A model generated the notes under the pieces. The model was not told the origin of the DNA, did no database searches, and saw only the letters and a program-made list of their open reading frames with translations. Made by a program: the position numbers and the translations under genes. Positions 32,166 to 40,949 of a stretch of DNA of 44,825 nucleotides are shown piece by piece. How positions within the stretch are numbered: position 1 is the stretch's first letter; the number at the start of each line of letters is the position of its first letter. This DNA is from SIG607 sp045655165. Its GTDB lineage: Bacteria > Bacillota > Clostridia > Oscillospirales > Acutalibacteraceae. The stretch covers positions 1-44,825 of the forward strand of contig JAZOOT010000032.1 of the NCBI GenBank assembly GCA_045655165.1, in the 5' to 3' direction.

Positions 32166-32956
32166 TGGCTTTCTCCCATATAAACGGGGCAAACTGAAAG
32201 AGCTTTTCCCGTTTTGTCATCAATATCAAAAACACAACCGTTTAAAAAACAGTCGCCGTCTTCCAAAACAAAACGCTGTGAAGTATCTTTATCTTTAAGA
32301 CGTGAAATTATAATTGATGCCTTAACACCCAAAACCGAACCAGATGGCCCTGTCATGCCAAGGTCGGTAATATATGCGGTTTTGTTTGGTAAAATAGTGG
32401 CGTCTGCCGTTTGCACGTGGGTATGAGTGCCGAAAAAAGCCGAAACCTTGCCGTCTAAATATAAACCAAGCGCGCGTTTTTCGCTTGTGGCTTCGGCATG
32501 AAAATCAACAATAATAATTTTTGCACTATCATTTTTTGCTTTTTCTATAAGTTCATCCGCCGCTTTAAAAGGGCAGGTGGCTTTAAGTTGTTCAAGGTAA
32601 ATTACACCTGAAAGATTTATAACAGCAATAGAAGTATGCCCACAATCAATAAAAGCATAACCTTTGCCAAATTCCGCTTCACTTAAGTTGTGAGGACGCA
32701 AAATATATGGGTTTTCATCTAATAAATCATAAACTTCTTTGCGCTTAAGCGAATGGTTACCGCCTGTTATAAGGTCAACTCCTGCGTCAAAAAGCATTTT
32801 AGCGCTTTGCGGAGTTATACCGTTACCGTCGGCAGAGTTTTCGCCGTTTGCAATAACAAAATCAATATTATTTTGCTTTTTAAAGTTTGATAAAACGCCC
32901 AAAAGCTTTTCACAGCCAATTTTACCGCAAACATCGCCAATTGCAAAAATACGCAT
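32162..32956 (-). CDS. ymdB: YmdB/TIGR00282-family metallophosphoesterase
   Basis: 264 residues; metal-binding motifs IGDVCGKIGCEKL, NGENSADGNGITP, TGGNHSLKRKE (the family's GNH), VDFHAEATSEKRAL and FGTHTHVQTAD. In Bacillus YmdB is a 2',3'-cyclic nucleotide phosphodiesterase affecting biofilm decisions. In Firmicutes it often neighbours rny; here it heads an operon with a solute-binding lipoprotein. GGAGGTGG ribosome site and a consensus promoter precede it. Confidence 0.94.
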   Translation of the reverse strand: MRIFAIGDVCGKIGCEKLLGVLSNFKKQNNIDFVIANGENSADGNGITPQSAKMLFDAGVDLITGGNHSLKRKEVYDLLDENPYILRPHNLSEAEFGKGYAFIDCGHTSIAVINLSGVIYLEQLKATCPFKAADELIEKAKNDSAKIIIVDFHAEATSEKRALGLYLDGKVSAFFGTHTHVQTADATILPNKTAYITDLGMTGPSGSVLGVKASIIISRLKDKDTSQRFVLEDGDCFLNGCVFDIDDKTGKALSVCPVYMGESQ

Positions 32957-32983
32957 AACTCCACCTCCAATATATAATATAAT

Positions 32984-33012
32984 ATTATACAGTATTTATA
33001 GGTTTTTTTCAA
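32984..33012 (-). promoter_or_regulatory. promoter of the ymdB-recG operon
   Basis: On the minus strand TTGAAA (33012-33007), 17 bases and TATAAT (32989-32984). Confidence 0.78.
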
Positions 33013-33021
33013 TATTGCGTT

Positions 33022-33702
33022 TCACACAAGAATATAGAAAAATAAACCTATAAACTGAAAAAAACTACCAATAACAACGAATAAATGAAAAACAGAGTGT
33101 ATATATTTAATTTGCTTTTTTGCGGCAACTGCGAAAAAAACAGCACCAACCGTATAAGAAATTCCGCCTAAAAGTATCCAAAAAAATGCTTTTGCGCCCA
33201 TTGCTTCCATAGCGGTTTTGCCAACTAAAACAATACACCAACCAAGCGCAATATAGCATATCATTGAAAACAAATTATATTTTTTAAGGTCAATTGCATT
33301 AAGCGTAATGCCAAGTGCCGAAACACCCCAAACAATGCCGAAAATAACCCAACAAAGAGCAACGCTTTTAAGGCGAATTGAACTAAAAAGAATGGGTGTG
33401 TAAGTGCCTGCAATAAGCAAAAAAATTGCGCAGTGGTCCATTATTTGCATAACTTTTTTTGCGGTTTTTGGTTTTAACCCGTGATATACGCTTGACATTG
33501 TATACACAATTATCATAGAAAAACCGTAAATAAAAGAACCAACAACTTGGTAGGCATCGCGGTTTATAAATGATTTTATAACACAAAGTGCAAGAATTAT
33601 TACACCTATTCCGCCGCCGACGATGTGCGAAACCATATTAAATATTTCTTCGCCGTTTGTGTAATTTGGCAAAATGCGGTCTTTTAATTTTGTTCGTTTC
33701 AT
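33022..33702 (-). CDS. hemolysin III / YqfA-type (PAQR-like) membrane protein
   Basis: 226 residues with seven hydrophobic segments; the N-terminal NGEEIFNMVSHIVGGGIGVI and YTMSSVYHGLKPKTAKK are diagnostic, with histidines and serine matching the PAQR/hydrolase core (SHIVG, SSVYHGL, a late FHLFVVIGS). Despite the name, most members are not shown to be toxins; a ceramidase-like or membrane-homeostasis role is more likely. The start is ATG 33702 with GGAGGG upstream. The longer in-frame start at 33753 overlaps the promoter. Confidence 0.9.
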   Translation of the reverse strand: MKRTKLKDRILPNYTNGEEIFNMVSHIVGGGIGVIILALCVIKSFINRDAYQVVGSFIYGFSMIIVYTMSSVYHGLKPKTAKKVMQIMDHCAIFLLIAGTYTPILFSSIRLKSVALCWVIFGIVWGVSALGITLNAIDLKKYNLFSMICYIALGWCIVLVGKTAMEAMGAKAFFWILLGGISYTVGAVFFAVAAKKQIKYIHSVFHLFVVIGSFFQFIGLFFYILV

Positions 33703-33729
33703 AGTTTTCCCTCCGGACATACAAGAATT

Positions 33730-33758
33730 ATTATAATTCAAAAACTTTAACAAGTAAA
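33730..33758 (-). promoter_or_regulatory. possible promoter of the hemolysin III gene
   Basis: On the minus strand TTTACT (33758-33753), 17 bases and a perfect TATAAT (33735-33730). Confidence 0.5.
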
Positions 33759-33765
33759 GTAATAG

Positions 33766-33794
33766 TTGAAAAGTAATAGGCGCAATGATATAAT
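33766..33794 (+). promoter_or_regulatory. promoter of mntP
   Basis: TTGAAA (33766-33771), 17 bases and TATAAT (33789-33794). The leader is under 30 bases, so the manganese riboswitch often seen before mntP does not fit here. Confidence 0.78.
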
Positions 33795-33829
33795 GTTTAA
33801 TAATTTAAAAAGGTTAATTTGGAGGTAAT

Positions 33830-34414
33830 ATGGGGCTAAGTTTCTCGTTTTTCTTTAACGCCATTTTGCTTGGTATCGGTCTTGCAATGGATGCCTTTTC
33901 GGTGTCGCTTGCAAACGGGCTAAGTGACCCGCACATGAAGGTAAAAAAAGCGGTGGGAATAGCGGCTGTGTTCGGTTGTATGCAGGGGCTAATGCCGTTT
34001 ATTGGCTGGGTTTGCGTAAACACCGTTGCAAGCCATTTTAAAACCTTCCAAAAGCTTGTCCCTTTTATTGCGCTTTTCTTGCTATTATTCATTGGCGGTA
34101 AAATGCTTATAGAAGGGCTAAAATGCAAACAGGGCTTTTGTTTGCACGAACCGCTTAGCTTTTTTGCAGTAATTGTGCAGGGTGTAGCCACTTCAATAGA
34201 TGCGCTTTCGGTTGGTTTCACCATTGAAAAGTATAACACAACAGAAGCGATTATAACTGCTTTGATAATTGCCTTTATAACCTTTTTGCTTTGTATTTTA
34301 GGTGTTTATGTAGGCAAAAACGCAGGCGAAAAACTGTTTGGCAAAGCAGGCATATTAGGTGGCGCAATACTTATTTTTATTGGAATAGAAATCTTTATAA
34401 CTGGAATAATATAA
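33830..34414 (+). CDS. mntP: manganese efflux pump MntP
   Basis: 194 residues, six hydrophobic segments. The family's repeated acidic motifs are present: GIGLAMDAFSVSLANGLSDP in the first half and VQGVATSIDALSVGFTIEKY in the second, reflecting an internal duplication. It exports Mn2+. GGAGG ribosome site. It has its own promoter and terminator and converges with a ZIP-family transporter. Confidence 0.95.
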   Translation: MGLSFSFFFNAILLGIGLAMDAFSVSLANGLSDPHMKVKKAVGIAAVFGCMQGLMPFIGWVCVNTVASHFKTFQKLVPFIALFLLLFIGGKMLIEGLKCKQGFCLHEPLSFFAVIVQGVATSIDALSVGFTIEKYNTTEAIITALIIAFITFLLCILGVYVGKNAGEKLFGKAGILGGAILIFIGIEIFITGII

Positions 34415-34448
34415 ATGGCTTTGAGCAAATGCTCAAAGCCATTTTTTT
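34413..34448. terminator. bidirectional terminator mntP / ZIP gene
   Basis: A 14-pair stem, AAATGGCTTTGAGC (34413-34426) with GCTCAAAGCCATTT (34431-34444) around AAAT, flanked by T-runs usable on both strands. Confidence 0.93.
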
Positions 34449-35238
34449 AACCAAGTAAAACATCAAGAAGCATCATAACCGTAAAACCGCCAATAATACC
34501 AAATGTAACAAAATATGGTGAACTCTCTTTTTGCTGTTGGCTTTCGGGTATAAGTTCGTGCACTGCAACCAAAATCATTGTACCTGCGGCGAACGAAAGC
34601 AAAAATGGCAGTGCCGTTTTTGAAATCAGCGTGAGCGCAGCACCCAAAACTGCCGATATTGGCTCAACCAAAGCAGAAGCTTGACCTAATAAAAAACATT
34701 TTTTTAAACCAAAACCTTCTCGCCTAAGCGGAAGCGAAACGGCGGCACCTTCGGGAAAGTTTTGAAGTGCTATTGAAAAAGCAATAGAAAAAGGGGCAAT
34801 TAAAGTAACGGGGGTTACATCCCCTGTTTTAAGCATCCCAAAAGCCACACCAACCGCTAAACCTTCGGGTATGTTATGCAAAGTAATAGACAAAATAAGC
34901 ATTGTAATTCTTTTAAGGTTTTTGTTTGTTTTAAAAAAAGAAAACTGCGCTTTTGAAATTACGGTATCGCAAGCCCAAATAAAAATTGTGCCGCACAAAA
35001 AACCTGCGCAAACTAAAAAGCAGGGCGGAAAATTAAAAAGCAGACTTGCTTGTTCTATTGCGGGTTCTAAAAGTGACCAAAAACTTGCGGCAATCATAAC
35101 ACCTGCCGAAAAACCCAGCATTAAATTTAAGGTTTTTTGGTTAACCTTTTTAAACATAACAACGGTTGCTGCACCAAGCGCGGTAATAAACCAAGTAAAT
35201 GTTCCTGCAAACAATGCTAAAAGTATAGGATTGCTCAT
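34447..35238 (-). CDS. ZIP-family metal transporter
   Basis: 263 residues with eight hydrophobic segments. It has the ZIP helix-4 metal site HNIPEGLAVGVAFG and the helix-5 QNFPEGAAVSLPLR, plus EPISAVLGA and the late histidine AVHELIPES. ZupT-like carriers import zinc, iron or manganese; direction and metal cannot be read off. The start is ATG 35238, preceded by AGGAGG; a much longer in-frame reading would cover the divergent rnf promoter. Its convergence with MntP places two metal transporters side by side. Confidence 0.92.
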   Translation of the reverse strand: MSNPILLALFAGTFTWFITALGAATVVMFKKVNQKTLNLMLGFSAGVMIAASFWSLLEPAIEQASLLFNFPPCFLVCAGFLCGTIFIWACDTVISKAQFSFFKTNKNLKRITMLILSITLHNIPEGLAVGVAFGMLKTGDVTPVTLIAPFSIAFSIALQNFPEGAAVSLPLRREGFGLKKCFLLGQASALVEPISAVLGAALTLISKTALPFLLSFAAGTMILVAVHELIPESQQQKESSPYFVTFGIIGGFTVMMLLDVLLG

Positions 35239-35368
35239 TTTACACCTCCTGCTACACAGTATATTAAAAGGCGTAAAAATAGTGACATTTGAATAAAAAA
35301 CAAAACAAAAAACCGCTAAAATTGATAAATATTTAACAACAAAATACGTTAAAACACCTTCTGAATCA

Positions 35369-35397
35369 TTGACAGAATTTTCCGTATAAAGTATAAT
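35369..35397 (+). promoter_or_regulatory. promoter of the rnf cluster
   Basis: A perfect TTGACA (35369-35374), 17-base spacer and perfect TATAAT (35392-35397). With no terminator until 42861, it can drive rnfC through the lipoprotein gene. Confidence 0.88.
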
Positions 35398-35433
35398 AAT
35401 TAGAATAATAAATATAGAAAGGTTTATGTGTGT

Positions 35434-36750
35434 ATGCAACTTAGTGGAGTTTTAGTTCCCCATAATAAAAACACAAGCGGTATGGCACCAAAAGAATTGG
35501 GGCAGGTTAAAAAAGTGGTTATTCCTGTTTCAATGCATATTGGCGCACCCGCTGTTCCCGTTGTAAAAAAAGGCGACAGCGTTTGTGTTGGTACCCTTGT
35601 GGCTCAAACGGGCGGTTACGTTTCTTCACAAATTCATTCAAGTGTTTCGGGCACAGTTATAGACGTTAGCGAAATTTTGCTTTCAAACGGCAAAAAAGAA
35701 TTGGCGGTAATAATTGAATCCGATGGCAAAAACACCTTGTGCGAAACAATTACACCACCTGTGGTAAACAGCCGTGAAAGTTTAATTGAAGCGGTTAAAC
35801 AAAGCGGTGTTGTTGGCCTTGGAGGTGCGGGTTTCCCAAGTTTTGTAAAACTTAACGTAAAAGAAGAACAGGTAATTGAAGAACTTATTATTAATGGTGC
35901 CGAATGTGAACCGTATATAACAAGCGATTCGGTTACAATGGAAAACTACAGCGAAGACATTAAATATGCAATTGATGTTTTTTTTAAATATCTTGGCATT
36001 AAAAAGGTAATTATTGGTATTGAAAAGAATAAACCCAAAGCAATTGCCAAAATGAAGGAAATTGCAAAGGGTGACCCCAATATAACCGTTAAGGTTTTGC
36101 CGTCGGTTTACCCGCAGGGCGGTGAAAAGGTGTTAATTTACCACACCACAGGCAAAGTTACACCGCTTGGCAAACTGCCTATTGATGTGGGCTGTATTGT
36201 AATTAACAGTACCTCTGTTCAGCAAATAGGTAAATATTTAAAAACGGGTATTCCGCTTGTAACAAAGGTTGTAACGGTTGACGGCAGTGCGGTAAACAAC
36301 CCCCAAAATATTACCGTTCCCATTGGCACACTAATAAGTGAAGTTTTTGAATTTTGCGGTGGTTTTAAAGAAACACCCAAAAAGGTAATTTTTGGCGGGC
36401 CTATGATGGGTATTGCGGTAAGGGATTTTGATGAACCCGTAACTAAAATGACCAATGCGGTTTTGGCGTTTGGCGAAAAAGACGCAAACAACAAAAAGGT
36501 TACCGCTTGTATAAACTGTGGCAGATGCGCAAACGTTTGCCCGTTTGGTATTGACCCGCGAAAAATTGCAAAAGCGGTTAAAAATAAAGATGATGTTTTA
36601 GTTAAAGAGGTTGGCGCCGATTTATGCATGCTTTGCGGTTGTTGTTCTTTTGTTTGCCCCGCAAGAAGACCGTTGGTTGAAAACAACCGCCTTGCAAAAG
36701 ATATGCTTACAAATATAAAAAAGAAGGAGAAAGAAGCAAATGGAAAATAA
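35434..36750 (+). CDS. rnfC: Rnf complex subunit C
   Basis: The peripheral NADH-binding subunit of the ferredoxin:NAD oxidoreductase that pumps Na+ or H+. 438 residues from ATG 35434 (a GTG two codons earlier, at 35428, is an alternative). It has the NADH/FMN glycine-rich GVVGLGGAGFPSFVKL (about 125-140), GAECEPYITSD (156-165), and two [4Fe-4S] sites: C359, C362, C365, C369 and C398, C401, C404, C408. It overlaps rnfD by 11 bases. The long C-terminal repeat tail of proteobacterial RnfC is absent, as in clostridia. Confidence 0.97.
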   Translation: MQLSGVLVPHNKNTSGMAPKELGQVKKVVIPVSMHIGAPAVPVVKKGDSVCVGTLVAQTGGYVSSQIHSSVSGTVIDVSEILLSNGKKELAVIIESDGKNTLCETITPPVVNSRESLIEAVKQSGVVGLGGAGFPSFVKLNVKEEQVIEELIINGAECEPYITSDSVTMENYSEDIKYAIDVFFKYLGIKKVIIGIEKNKPKAIAKMKEIAKGDPNITVKVLPSVYPQGGEKVLIYHTTGKVTPLGKLPIDVGCIVINSTSVQQIGKYLKTGIPLVTKVVTVDGSAVNNPQNITVPIGTLISEVFEFCGGFKETPKKVIFGGPMMGIAVRDFDEPVTKMTNAVLAFGEKDANNKKVTACINCGRCANVCPFGIDPRKIAKAVKNKDDVLVKEVGADLCMLCGCCSFVCPARRPLVENNRLAKDMLTNIKKKEKEANGK

Positions 36751-37666
36751 ACTAATAATATCTTCTTCTCCCCATATTGTTACACCAATAACAACACAAA
36801 AAATAATGTTAGACGTGTTAATTGCGCTTTTACCCGCTACAGTTGCCGGTTGTGTTGTTTTTGGTTTGCGCGCACTTTTGGTAATTGTAACCTGTGTTGC
36901 AATTTGTGTGTTAAGCGAATTTGTGTTTAACAAAATAATTAAAAAGGAACAAACTGTGGCCGATTTATCAGCAGCGGTTACGGGCCTTTTGCTTGCTTTA
37001 AATCTTCCTGCAAATATTCCGCTTTGGCAGGCGGCAGTCGGCAGTGTTTTTGCAATTATAATTGTAAAATGTATTTTTGGCGGTATTGGTTGCAATGTTG
37101 TAAACCCGGCAATTACCGCACGTGTATTTATGATTGTTGCCTTTTCATCAATGGCAACGGTGGATTTTCCGGTTGATACAGTTGCTTCGGCAACCCCGCT
37201 TGAAATGCTTACAAACCAACAGTCACCCAATTTGCTTAATATGTTTTTGGGTAATATTGGCGGTTCAATTGGCGAAACTTCAAAGTTGGCACTTTTAATT
37301 GGCGGAATTTATTTGCTTTTTAAAAAGGTAATTACTTGGCATATTCCCGTTTCATTTGTTGGCACTGTGTTTGTGCTTAGTTTCTTGTTAGACGGATTTA
37401 GTTTTACTAACGCACTTTACTGGGTGCTTTCGGGCGGTTTGTTTATTGGCGCATTCTTTATGGCAACCGATTACGTAACTTCCCCAAGCAGTGCACTTGG
37501 AAAAATAGTATTTGGTGTGGGCGCAGGTATTTTAACCGTTTTAATTCGTTTTTACGGCATTTACCCTGAAGGTGTGTCTTACGCAATACTTATAATGAAT
37601 ATTCTAAACCCCTATATTGAAAAAACTACCGGCAGAAAAATGTTTGGGGGTGGCAAACGTGCGTAA
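36740..37666 (+). CDS. rnfD: Rnf complex subunit D
   Basis: A membrane subunit with about nine hydrophobic segments and covalent FMN in the family. 308 residues. The probable flavinylation site is Thr152 in DTVASATPLEM (D146, S150-A151-T152), fitting the S-x-A-T consensus recognised by ApbE, whose gene lies downstream. It also has the conserved IGCNVVNPAITARVF and MATDYVTSPSS. AAGGAG lies inside rnfC; the end overlaps rnfG by eight bases. Confidence 0.97.
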   Translation: MENKLIISSSPHIVTPITTQKIMLDVLIALLPATVAGCVVFGLRALLVIVTCVAICVLSEFVFNKIIKKEQTVADLSAAVTGLLLALNLPANIPLWQAAVGSVFAIIIVKCIFGGIGCNVVNPAITARVFMIVAFSSMATVDFPVDTVASATPLEMLTNQQSPNLLNMFLGNIGGSIGETSKLALLIGGIYLLFKKVITWHIPVSFVGTVFVLSFLLDGFSFTNALYWVLSGGLFIGAFFMATDYVTSPSSALGKIVFGVGAGILTVLIRFYGIYPEGVSYAILIMNILNPYIEKTTGRKMFGGGKRA

Positions 37667-38831
37667 AGGTTTTAAATCGGTTTTATCGTTAACTGCAATT
37701 TGCGCAGTTACCGCCGTTTTGTTGGCATTTGTAAACTTTATAACTGCACCAGTTATTAAAAAGCAAGAAGATGCCGCTGCAAATTCGGCTTTGTTGGTTG
37801 TAATGCCAAACGGTGAGGGCTTTAGTAAGGTTGATTTAGCTGCTTACCAACTTCCTGGCACCGTAACCGAAGCATATAGCGAAAAAAACGGCGGTTACGT
37901 GTTTAAAATGGAAACCGCGGGTTATGCTTCGGGATTGGTAATTATGTGCGGTGTTGACGGCAATGGCATTGTTACGGGTGCCACCTGTGTTTTAAGTAAC
38001 GAAACAAATAAAGCCGAAGAGACTTACGGCAATAACTTTGTTAATAAAGATGCTAAAACGGTTGACGAGGTTGATACCGTTGGCGGTTCAACAAAAACAA
38101 CCGTCGCATATAAAAATGCAATAAAAGATGCTTTAAATTCCTTTGTTATTTTAAACGGCGGAAGTGTTGATTTAAGAAGCGAAGAAGAAATTCTTGCCGA
38201 AAATTTAAACAATGCACTACCCACAGCCGAAGGGAAATTCACACAAGAATTTATTACCGAAGAAATAAATTCCACTGCCGTTTATAAGGCAGAAAACGGA
38301 AGCGGTTACGTGTTTGTTTTGGAGGAAAACTTCGTTGGTGTTTCGGCAAACGGTGCGGTGATATCCGAAGTAGATGAAGCCATTAAAGTTCAGGTTGAAA
38401 GCGATGCCAAGAGGCAAATAAATTCAAAACTAACCGAAATAAATATAACAAAATATAAAGATATGCCAACAAACATTTTAAAGGCATATAAAACAAACGG
38501 CGGAAACTACGTGTTTGAAATTAAAGCCGCAGGTTACGGCATTAACGGCGGTAATGAGTGGCACCCTGCTTCGGGCGAATATATTTATATTAAAGTGTCA
38601 ATAAGCGCAAGCGGTAAAATAATTTCTTGCGTAACAACCGCGCAAAATGAAACCGAAAACATTGGCGCGGCTTGTGCAGACCCTGCTTTTTATACCCAGT
38701 TTAATGCAAAAACCGAAAGCGACTATATGAATATAGATGCAATTACGGGTGCAACCATAACAACCGATGGTTATAAAAAAGCAATTGGTAACATGTTTAA
38801 CGCACTTAAAATTTTAAAGGGAGGGGCTTAG
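37659..38831 (+). CDS. rnfG: Rnf complex subunit G, enlarged by repeats
   Basis: 390 residues, about twice the ordinary RnfG. One N-terminal membrane helix (about 8-30), then an outer region with three copies of a Y-x(4,6)-G-Y/N-Y/V-V-F unit at about 73-82, 209-219 and 277-286. The last copy leads into a complete FMN-binding domain with ITGATITT (T364-G-A-T367), the canonical covalent site. The first leads into VGGSTKTT (G142-G-S-T145), where S/T-G-A-T has become G-G-S-T, though the threonine is kept. The middle copy has no such site. GTG 37659 is chosen for its spacing from GGGGGTGG. It overlaps rnfD by eight bases. Confidence 0.93.
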   Translation: MRKGFKSVLSLTAICAVTAVLLAFVNFITAPVIKKQEDAAANSALLVVMPNGEGFSKVDLAAYQLPGTVTEAYSEKNGGYVFKMETAGYASGLVIMCGVDGNGIVTGATCVLSNETNKAEETYGNNFVNKDAKTVDEVDTVGGSTKTTVAYKNAIKDALNSFVILNGGSVDLRSEEEILAENLNNALPTAEGKFTQEFITEEINSTAVYKAENGSGYVFVLEENFVGVSANGAVISEVDEAIKVQVESDAKRQINSKLTEINITKYKDMPTNILKAYKTNGGNYVFEIKAAGYGINGGNEWHPASGEYIYIKVSISASGKIISCVTTAQNETENIGAACADPAFYTQFNAKTESDYMNIDAITGATITTDGYKKAIGNMFNALKILKGGA

Positions 38832-38834
38832 CAT

Positions 38835-39527
38835 ATGAAAAAAGACAGTAATCTTTCAATCTTTTTAAAAGGCCTTTTCCTTGAAAACCCTGTTTTTGTT
38901 TTAATTCTTGGCACCTGCCCAACGCTTGCAGTTACAAAAACCGTAATTGGTGCGCTTGGTATGGGTATTGCCGCAATGGCAGTTTTAGTGTGTTCAAACT
39001 TTGTGGTATCTTTACTTCGCAAGGTTATACCTCAAACCGCAAGAATTCCTTGCTATATTGTTATAATTGCGGGTTTTGTTACCATTGTGCAAATGCTTAT
39101 TCACGCATATTTGCCCGCGCTTTACGATATGTTGGGCGTGTATTTGGCGCTTATAACCGTAAACTGCATAATTTTGGGCAGAGCCGAAATGTTTGCGGGT
39201 AAAAACGGTGTTTTAAAATCTGTTTTAGACGGTGCAGGAATGGGTGTTGGATTTACCATTGCATTGTTCTTAATGGCAACAATACGCGAAATTTTCGGCG
39301 CGGCAAGTTTTGCAAATATTGCAATTCCGTTTTTGCAAAATTATAAAATTGAATTCTTAGCCAAAGCACCCGGCGGTTTTTTGGTTTACGGCCTTTTAAT
39401 TGCCTTAACCTATAAAATTTCAAGCGGTAAAGCCCCCAAAAAGAAAACATTTTCTTGTGCGGGTTGCCCGTCGACTGCCGTTTGTGCTTCACACAACTGC
39501 GAAAGTTCTGAAGGGGAGGGTAAATAA
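38835..39527 (+). CDS. rnfE: Rnf complex subunit E with cysteine-rich tail
   Basis: 230 residues, six hydrophobic segments; the RnfA/E family motifs NPVFVLILGTCPTLAVT and LALITVNCIILGRAEMF carry the two conserved cysteines that hold an iron-sulfur centre at the RnfA-RnfE interface. After the last helix (about residue 195) comes an extra tail with C208-x2-C211-x5-C217-x4-C222, beyond what the family needs, probably on the cytoplasmic side. The ATG has GGGAGGGG upstream. The stop shares a base with rnfA. Confidence 0.96.
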   Translation: MKKDSNLSIFLKGLFLENPVFVLILGTCPTLAVTKTVIGALGMGIAAMAVLVCSNFVVSLLRKVIPQTARIPCYIVIIAGFVTIVQMLIHAYLPALYDMLGVYLALITVNCIILGRAEMFAGKNGVLKSVLDGAGMGVGFTIALFLMATIREIFGAASFANIAIPFLQNYKIEFLAKAPGGFLVYGLLIALTYKISSGKAPKKKTFSCAGCPSTAVCASHNCESSEGEGK

Positions 39528-40129
39528 TGGATACTTTTAAAAATTTAATTATTATTTTAATGTCCTCCGTTTTGGTTAATAACTACGTGTTAAGCCGTTT
39601 CTTGGGAATTTGTCCGTTTTTGGGTGTTTCTAAAAGGTTAAGCCAAGCAACAGGTATGGGCCTTTCGGTTATTTTTGTAATGCTTGTTGCCACTGCAGTA
39701 ACCTGGCCGCTTCAAAACTTTGTGCTTAACAAATTGGGACTTGGTTATATGCAAACCATTGTGTTTATTTTGGTAATTGCCGTTTTGGTGCAGTTTATTG
39801 AAATGGCGCTTAAAAAGAAAGTGCCTTCGCTTCATAAAAGTCTTGGCGTGTATCTTCCGCTTATAACCACAAACTGCGCCGTTTTGGGTGTTACCATTGA
39901 AAATGTTGAAAATGCCGAATTTGGCTTTTTGGAATCAATGGTAAATTCACTTGGCGTTGGCCTTGGCTTTTGGCTTGCTATGGTGTTGTTTGCGGGGGTT
40001 CGCTCTAAACTTAAAGAAAGCGAAATTCCCGAAAGTTTTAAAGGTTTGCCCGTAACGCTTATTGCGGCATCCTTTTTGTCACTTGCATTTTTTGGCTTCG
40101 CGGGAATTGTTGATAATTTGTTTAAATAG
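39527..40129 (+). CDS. rnfA: Rnf complex subunit A
   Basis: 200 residues, six hydrophobic segments; SSVLVNNYVLSRFLGICPFL and LPLITTNCAVLGVTIENVEN are canonical, each with one conserved cysteine. RnfA and RnfE form an inverted pair in the membrane through which electrons cross. It is coupled to rnfE by TAATG; the ribosome site GGGGAGGG lies in the rnfE end. Confidence 0.97.
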   Translation: MDTFKNLIIILMSSVLVNNYVLSRFLGICPFLGVSKRLSQATGMGLSVIFVMLVATAVTWPLQNFVLNKLGLGYMQTIVFILVIAVLVQFIEMALKKKVPSLHKSLGVYLPLITTNCAVLGVTIENVENAEFGFLESMVNSLGVGLGFWLAMVLFAGVRSKLKESEIPESFKGLPVTLIAASFLSLAFFGFAGIVDNLFK

Positions 40130-40139
40130 GAGATAAAAA

Positions 40140-40949
40140 ATGATAACAGATGTTTCGGTAGCGCTATTGGTAGTAGGCGCAGTTGCGCTTGTATCGGGTG
40201 TGGCTTTGGCAATTGCTTCGCGCTTTTTTTATGTTGAAGATGATGAAGTTGCCGCTAAAGTACGCGAATGTTTGCCTGGTATAAACTGCGGTGCCTGTGG
40301 CTATAACGGATGTGATGAATATGCAAAGGCGGTATCAAAAGAAAACGCAAAAACAAACCTTTGCATACCCGGTGCCGATGCCGTTGCCAAAGAAGTAGCG
40401 GCTGTAATGGGCCAAGAGGCCGAAGATGTAACAGAAATGGCGGCTTATGTAAGTTGCAATGGTAATTGTCATGCAACAAATAAAGTGGCGGAATATAACG
40501 GTTTAACTTCTTGCGCCGCCTTAAGCAAACTTTACGGCGGAAATAATGCTTGTAATTATGGTTGTTTGGGTTGTGGAGATTGCGCAAACGTTTGCCCATC
40601 TAACGCTATTTGCATTAAAGACGGCATTGCGCATGTTGATTACCGCGTTTGTGTTGGCTGCGGAATGTGTATTGTAACCTGCCCTAAAAACTTAATAAGG
40701 TTTGTTCCTCTTGCTTCACCCGTTGCAATTATGTGCAGCAACAAAGAAAAAGGCGCAGTTGCGCGTAAAAAATGCAAAAACGCCTGTATTGCTTGTAAAA
40801 AGTGTGAAAACACCTGCCCAAACGGTGCAATTAAGGTTATAGATAATTTGGCGCAAATTGATTACGGCAAATGTATTGGTTGCTTAAAATGCGCCGAAGT
40901 TTGCCCTACGGGTGTAATTAAAACAAAAGAAACTTATGAAAAATGCTAA
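40140..40949 (+). CDS. rnfB: Rnf complex subunit B
   Basis: The entry point for electrons from ferredoxin. 269 residues: an N-terminal membrane helix (about 7-27), a [4Fe-4S] domain with C50, C53, C58 and C75 (INCGACGYNGC), then four ferredoxin-type sites: C142/145/148/152, C171/174/177/181, C216/219/222/226 and C245/248/251/255. The spare cysteines at 106, 110 and 125 are also worth noting. Multi-cluster RnfB is usual in clostridia. AGGAG site; its end overlaps the next gene by 14 bases. Confidence 0.97.
   Translation: MITDVSVALLVVGAVALVSGVALAIASRFFYVEDDEVAAKVRECLPGINCGACGYNGCDEYAKAVSKENAKTNLCIPGADAVAKEVAAVMGQEAEDVTEMAAYVSCNGNCHATNKVAEYNGLTSCAALSKLYGGNNACNYGCLGCGDCANVCPSNAICIKDGIAHVDYRVCVGCGMCIVTCPKNLIRFVPLASPVAIMCSNKEKGAVARKKCKNACIACKKCENTCPNGAIKVIDNLAQIDYGKCIGCLKCAEVCPTGVIKTKETYEKC

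Noticed and set aside
33754..33829. yybP-ykoY manganese riboswitch before mntP
   Set aside because: The predicted 5' UTR is under 30 bases, with no room for the conserved structure.
35239..35439. N-terminal extension of the ZIP transporter to 35439
   Set aside because: It would cover the rnf promoter, adds no family sequence, and the strong AGGAGG site fits ATG 35238.
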